Assembly (NCBI GenBank): GCA_032821775.1
Contig: JAVLRN010000012.1
Coordinates: forward strand, 1,488,001 to 1,552,000
Reading direction: 5' to 3'
Source of the DNA: Sanguinoderma infundibulare
Lineage: Eukaryota; Basidiomycota; Agaricomycetes; Polyporales; Polyporaceae
DNA: 64,000 nt
Numbering within the stretch: the stretch's first letter is position 1; the number at the start of each line of letters is the position of its first letter. Positions 59,465 through 64,000 of this stretch are shown here, in pieces. A program made the position numbers and the translations under genes. The notes below the pieces were generated by a model. The model saw only the letters and a program-made list of their open reading frames with translations, ran no database searches and was not told where the DNA came from.

Positions 59465-60001
59465 TTTTTGGTACATAGTGCTCTAGGTTGTTGTATAACC
59501 TGGCATGGCTCTTCTGAGCCAAGTCATCAAGCCCCCTCTTGTCCTATTCAGAGACACCCAGCAATGCCCTATCATGAGTGAACAACACCCATTTGTTGGA
59601 ATGGTGTTCTTGTACTGCACTCTACATGTATGAATATATCCATAAAACCCAGATGTGATTTTTGTGTGAGCAAGGTTGTGTGTCTATTAGTTATAAATGT
59701 GCCTCTAAGGTAGATGTACAAAGTTCCTTCATATCCTCTAATGCATGAGTGATAGCTGCCATGAACCACTGGGTATTTGTATGTGGACAGGAGTGCTTGG
59801 ACTCTACACCAAACCTCAATCTATCAGGAGCAGGCATGTCTGTCCAACATCCAAACCCAAAGATCAGCTAGCAGCATATGACTAACCAGTGCAGCACACT
59901 CACAATTTATTCCATAGCCATCAGCATATGGAGAACCAAACCTACCCAAGAGCATTAAGCACCACATCCACCTGACATCAGAAATGCCTAGAACACTCAC
60001 C
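58200..60001. other. CpG-depleted block across the 3' ends of two convergent genes
   Basis: No CpG at all from 59393 to 60001 (609 nt, counted by eye) and about ten CpG in 58561-59392. The next 120 nt (60001-60120) hold eight. The block covers the last five exons of the helicase, the 226-nt gap, and the last two exons of cat2. Reading frames stay intact, while codon third positions shift to A/T and TpG/CpA are abundant. Confidence 0.75.
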
Positions 60002-62209
60002 CGGTCCCCTGGAACTGCTCACCAGCACTGAGCCCACTCGTGCTCAGCTTCCAGGTCTGGCTCTGCAAGAAGAGCGGGTCCTCGAACAGCGGATGAGACT
60101 CACCGGCCTCCGGACGCAGCATCAGCTGCAGCCCGAGCAGGTGTCGGTCGATCCCGCGCCCGGTGGCGGCGCGCCGGGTCATGCCCGTGTGCGACTGCAA
60201 CGCACGCCGGAGAAGCTCGAGACGTGTCGTCTTCTGCAGCCGCCGCCCATCAGCCCCTTCGTCAAGAGAATGTTCAGGTCATCGAACGTACCGGACATTG
60301 CGGGTCCGCCATCGCGAGGACCCACGCCCGACTGTCGGCGGAGAGCGTGCGGATCGTCTCGGTGCGGCCATGCTTGAAGAGGCGCGTGAGCGCGGTCTCG
60401 TACGTCGCGGTGAACTCGCCGCGCGTGCGGTACCATGCGAGCTGCATCGCCATCTGGACGTATCCGTCGGGAGAGAGGCACGCTGCATGCAAAGGTGACG
60501 GGTGAGCCCGACAAGCGGCGTGCGAGCAGGGGATGCGGGTGCGCGCGTACCTTCGTTTTTGATCCAGTCGACGCCGTACGCGTCGAACACGAGCTCGTCC
60601 GCGTCCGAGTCGTCCACGATGGCCTTGGCACGCGCCGCGGCGTCCGCGCATTCCTTCTCGATTGCACTGTCAACGACCCAGTCTAGGCGCTCCCATCCCT
60701 CCACATCCATGTTTCCTGCATATAGACCTTCATACACACGGAGTGGGCGAGAGAATGTGTCCTCGTCGATGCTCTGGACGATCGCGTAGTCCGCGATGAC
60801 ACTCGGCACAAGCGCATCGACGGGCGAGTGCTCGCCGAGAACGCCCGCGCGGGTGTTAGACTCGACGATGAGCGTGAACGGCTTGTCGTACCATCGGTTA
60901 TGACCTGGCCGTGCGTTATGCCCTGAGCGGATATTGTGTAGGTGAGCTGTTAGGTCTATGTCGGGACTTTGGTGTGATGTGGGGAGACTGTGAGCGTAGT
61001 CGTCGAGACTAAGGGCAAAGACGGAGGAAGCGATGGTGTGGTACACGGCGCGGTTCAACGGGGAGAGGGACAGAAGGTGTTCGAGGTTCTGTAGCAGGAC
61101 AATTTGCGGTTTAGGAAGAGGACTGGACTGGGACGGGATCAACACGCACCGATGCCCACCGATCACGATCATCCGTCGTGAGCACGGTGATGGGAACAGC
61201 GCGCTCCGCCTTGCGTTTCCGTTCTCCTACGTCCTGCACCACGGCGTACAACCTGTTCTCGATGACGTTCGGCGGAAGGGGACTGCCGTTGGAGGTGGCG
61301 ACGTCAACCGCATACATCCAGTCGCAGACGATGACAAGAAGCTTCCGGGAGTTCGGGTCTGTTGGAGGGGGTACGGCAGAGAAGCGATCACATCCTCGTT
61401 GCGGTATGCGGCACTTGAGGAAGGGCTGAAGGGCGGCTTGCCGGAACCAGAGACCTACTCAGGGTCAGTTCAGGACTGGGACTGAGCGATGCACTCAGAA
61501 CGAACCTGTCCGTGTCGTGTCCGGGTAGATTTCTTGCCTATGAGTTCGATCATGAATAACAGTGGCATGGAAACCCCAAGGGTGATACAAACTCACCGAT
61601 CGAGTTGGGCCTTGAAGTCCAAGACCCGGTGGACGAGCCAAGCTGCCCGTCGAACCTGCCAGTTTGTGAACCCCGGTCGTTCTTGCTCAGGATACCTTAC
61701 GCTGGCTGGGACAGTGTCATCGTCTGCCAGTGCGAGCCACCAATTGGAGTTGACGATGAGGGGTGACCTCCATTCGTGATACGCTTTCCGGAGCCATATG
61801 TTGTCGTCAAGCCAATTGTGCGGGGAGCTCTTATCGAGCTCTTCGACGCCCCGATTCGCAAATTCTAAGCTTCATGATGCGGGTGCAAGAGAGGGACGTG
61901 CGTACCGAGTAGCCGTTGCTGGCATACTTTGCCTATACCGAGCTCAAAGTCCTGCACGAGCTTTAGACGAGCATCGTAGGCGGTCTTGAAGTCTTGTCCG
62001 CTGCGGGCCTCGTCTTCGAGGAGTAATGGTTCCAAGGAGGTAAGGTAGCCCTTCAGGGTCGCATGCAAATCAGGAACAGGAAGACGAGGCAGCGAGGGCA
62101 CAGATGAGGTCGTCCTAGTCAAGCTCGCTCGTCTCGTGGTAGAGACGACGTGGGATTGCATAGGGAAGTGTCGTAAAGCAAGAGAACGCCGGTAAGCAGA
62201 CGAGAGCAT
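59691..62209 (-). CDS. cat2: Carnitine O-acetyltransferase (Cat2 type)
   Basis: Transfers acetyl groups between CoA and carnitine, letting acetyl units cross mitochondrial and peroxisomal membranes. Nine exons: 62209-61906, 61864-61597, 61537-61506, 61454-61150, 61088-60551, 60482-60292, 60233-60001, 59941-59904, 59839-59691 (685 residues). Family blocks: LPRLPVPDLHATLKGYL, NNIWLRKAY-like DDNIWLRKAYHEWRSPLIVN, RKLLVIVCDWMYAVDV, RWYDKPFTLIVESNTRAGVL followed by the catalytic EHSPVDAL (His about 390), LSTSGLSAGEQFQGTGFGSP and ESKHSCPHTNTQWFMAAI. The N-terminus MLSSAYRRSLALRHFP is a likely mitochondrial presequence with a second in-frame Met at 62161. The C-terminus is -AHL, a variant peroxisomal PTS1. 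The last two exons lie in the CpG-depleted block. Confidence 0.93.
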
Positions 62210-62985
62210 TAGTTCTATGCCCGTTCCGCCCGCGCACGGAAGAGAGCGGGATCCATCGTCGGGCGGCAGGTGCGCCGCAGAACAAGGATCGGGCGAGCTG
62301 GCTGCGACCGATGTCCTCCGACTCCGAGTACCACGCCCGCAAAACCTTCTCGTGTCACACGCCAATCCCCATCACGTGGAGTTGCGTCACGCGTCGTGCC
62401 CCAGCGCGTCGGCGCCGGGAACGCGTCGATTTGCGCCTCTTGCTTGCCACCGTTTGATTCCCCAGTCTCCCCTCCATGACCCAGAAGATAGACACGCTCT
62501 CAACGTGACACGCAACGCTGTCCAGCATTTGCGACGATAGTACGAAGTCACAGGCCCGCGTATTCAATTCAAGGCTTCCTGCCAGGGGCGTTGGCACTCG
62601 ATATCAACCCCGCCTGTTCTCGGACCTGCCTCACCTTCAACCACCATCTGTTGACGTCTAGAGGAGAATATCTTACATGTATTAACTTTATATGACGTGA
62701 GTTTCGTCTACTTGCATTCGGGCGCATTCTGACCGTTTGTAGACAACGCCACTACCATCCTGAGCCTCTCCTTCCGTGTCATTGGCGATACGATTGAAAG
62801 CCTTTTACTCAACTGATTCCTTTACAAATTCCATCTCCAGCATCCCAAGTGATTGACACTCGAGCATTACCTTCTGTGAGTGAGACTTCAAGAATTGCCC
62901 ATTGAACGATGGCCTCACGCGCATCAAACTCCCAACCCTGCTCCTGATCCAGATTCTAGTCCCCTTATCCTTCAACGCTCCGATT
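62210..62985. promoter_or_regulatory. Divergent intergenic region, cat2 and rmi1
   Basis: About 775 nt between divergent starts. The minus frame upstream of the chosen cat2 start is open to 62365 but is composition-driven. No specific promoter element can be assigned. Confidence 0.35.
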
Positions 62986-64000
62986 ATGCCACCGCCACCT
63001 CCCCAAGTTGTCCAGTGGCTCAAGCAGACCTACCCTCACCCCACTGTTGACGCTGTATGTGCTCACGCCACCCGAACCTGCGCGTCGCGTACGTAGCTAA
63101 CCCTATACCCCGTAGGAATGGCTGGAAGGCTGCTACACGTGGATCCAGGAAGAGCTTCAACTTAATCACCCCCGCGACTCGGCTGCCATCCACGACAACG
63201 TCAACGCCCAGCTCCTCGGTTCCGACTTTGCGGACAGCATGGTCGCCGGTACAGGCTTCCCCCAGGACGTGCTCGGAGCTAACCATGCTGTGCTCAAGGG
63301 ACCGATCCTCGTCGAGGTCACGGAGATCATGGAAATAGGGCACAGCGCATATAGCCTCCTCCAAGTCCACGAGTCGCGCGCAGAATACCGCAAGCAGGCC
63401 GCGTTGCGCGACGCTAGCGGCGACGAGCAGGAACGGAAGCCGATGCCAAAGTACCCGAGGTCCATGCTTCAGTTCCAGCTGAGCGACGGCACCTCGATTC
63501 TTCCTGCGATCGAGTTCAAACCTCTGCCACAGTTCGAGCTCGGGGAGACACCGCTAGGGTACAAGGTGAGTTGTTGCTTTAGCCAACGTCTCCTCCCGTA
63601 CCTCTCTAGGCGCGTTCTCTGACGCATACAGAGCACAGATGGTCATAAGGGACGTCACCATCCGTCGCGGAACCGCGTTCCTCGAGCCAAGATGCGTAGA
63701 CCTCAAAGGCCACCAGACGGCAGATCGCGACGAGCGACGTGAGGCCATTTTTGTGCGAGGTTTGAAGTTGCGTCTGGGGTAAGTCCGTCATCTCGTTCGT
63801 CGCCACCAGCTGCCTGACCGATACTCCAGCGAGGAGGTACCAGACGACGAACCTCCACCTGCCGAGCCTCAGCCTGAACCTGCGCAAGCACCCCAACCCC
63901 AACCTCCTGCACCAGCTGCGGCCGCACCAGTACAAGTACCTGCTGCACCTCGCGCAGCGTCACCTCCACCTCAGCGTCATCTCACCCCTCCCCGCCGTTC
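62986..64000 (+). CDS. rmi1: RecQ-mediated genome instability protein Rmi1, 5' part
   Basis: OB-fold partner of the RecQ helicase-topoisomerase III complex that dissolves double Holliday junctions; nuclear. Exons 62986-63054, 63116-63565, 63639-63778 and 63830 to beyond the window edge; phases close as far as visible. The helical N-terminus (QVVQWLKQTYPHPTVDAEWL, WIQEELQL) is followed by the OB fold (VLKGPILVEVTEIMEIGHSA, RSMLQFQLSDG, IEFKPLPQFELGETPLGYK, MVIRDVTIRRGTAFLEPRCV). A Pro/Gln/Ala-rich disordered region then runs off the edge. PLPQFELGETPLGYK with the following VTIRRGTAFL is characteristic of Rmi1. In the third junction the second of two nearby AGs (before 63639) keeps frame. Confidence 0.9.

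Noticed and set aside
9178..63000. A defence or genome-stability gene cluster (RdRP, RNase H2A, TDP2-like, Rmi1)
   Set aside because: The genes are far apart, on both strands and separated by unrelated housekeeping genes; co-occurrence is likely chance.
1..64000. tRNA genes, CRISPR arrays, transposons
   Set aside because: No TTCGA-type T-arm with a matching cloverleaf, no repeat-spacer arrays, and no transposase, reverse transcriptase or terminal repeats were seen; a tRNA scan was not possible.

Overview
The window is eukaryotic nuclear DNA from a filamentous basidiomycete, most likely an agaricomycete such as a polypore. The evidence is GC-rich coding sequence, many 45-65 nt introns with GTRNGT donors and CTNAC/CTGAC branch sites, densely packed genes on both strands, and fungal gene families. 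Gene models were assembled by hand from reading frames and splice sites. For nearly every gene all intron phases close exactly.

Layout, left to right. 0.4-6.1 kb: a 15-exon sugar/H+ symporter and a TDP2-like phosphodiesterase, both minus. 7.0-16.1 kb, plus strand: an AAMP/Sqt1 WD40 protein, a 17-exon RNA-dependent RNA polymerase and a small GPI-anchored wall protein. 16.1-18.1 kb: a gene-poor stretch with a TATA-like site and a tandem array of splice-donor-like repeats. 18.1-22.7 kb, minus: Dbp4 helicase, a decayed fragment of a HET gene and an unknown Gly/Met-rich protein. 22.9-29.2 kb, plus: an SNF5-family remodeller subunit and the checkp oint kinase Bub1. 30.2-38.2 kb, minus: ataxin-2/Pbp1 and a 900-residue disordered protein without introns. 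39.0-43.0 kb: a Rho1 exchange factor. 43.3-45.3 kb, minus: a HET-domain gene cut by one in-frame TGA. 45.5-55.4 kb: RNase H2A, Snu66, Sgd1/Nom1, Efm4 and Pam18. 56.7-62.2 kb: a Upf1-like SF1 helicase converging on a carnitine acetyltransferase. From 63.0 kb: the 5' part of Rmi1.

Most genes are housekeeping (ribosome biogenesis, splicing, chromatin, mitosis, mitochondrial import, acetyl-carnitine shuttling). RdRP, RNase H2A, TDP2-like and Rmi1 concern RNA silencing or genome stability, but they are scattered and do not form a cluster.

Four things deserve a second look: (1) a sharply bounded CpG-depleted block at about 58.2-60.0 kb across the 3' ends of two convergent intact genes; (2) a HET gene with a single nonsense codon plus a rotted inverted copy of its 3' end 22 kb away; (3) a helicase whose N-terminus resembles a DEDD exonuclease without its catalytic acids; (4) four tandem splice-donor-like repeats downstream of a TATA-like site. 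No tRNA, rRNA, CRISPR array or intact transposon was recognised.
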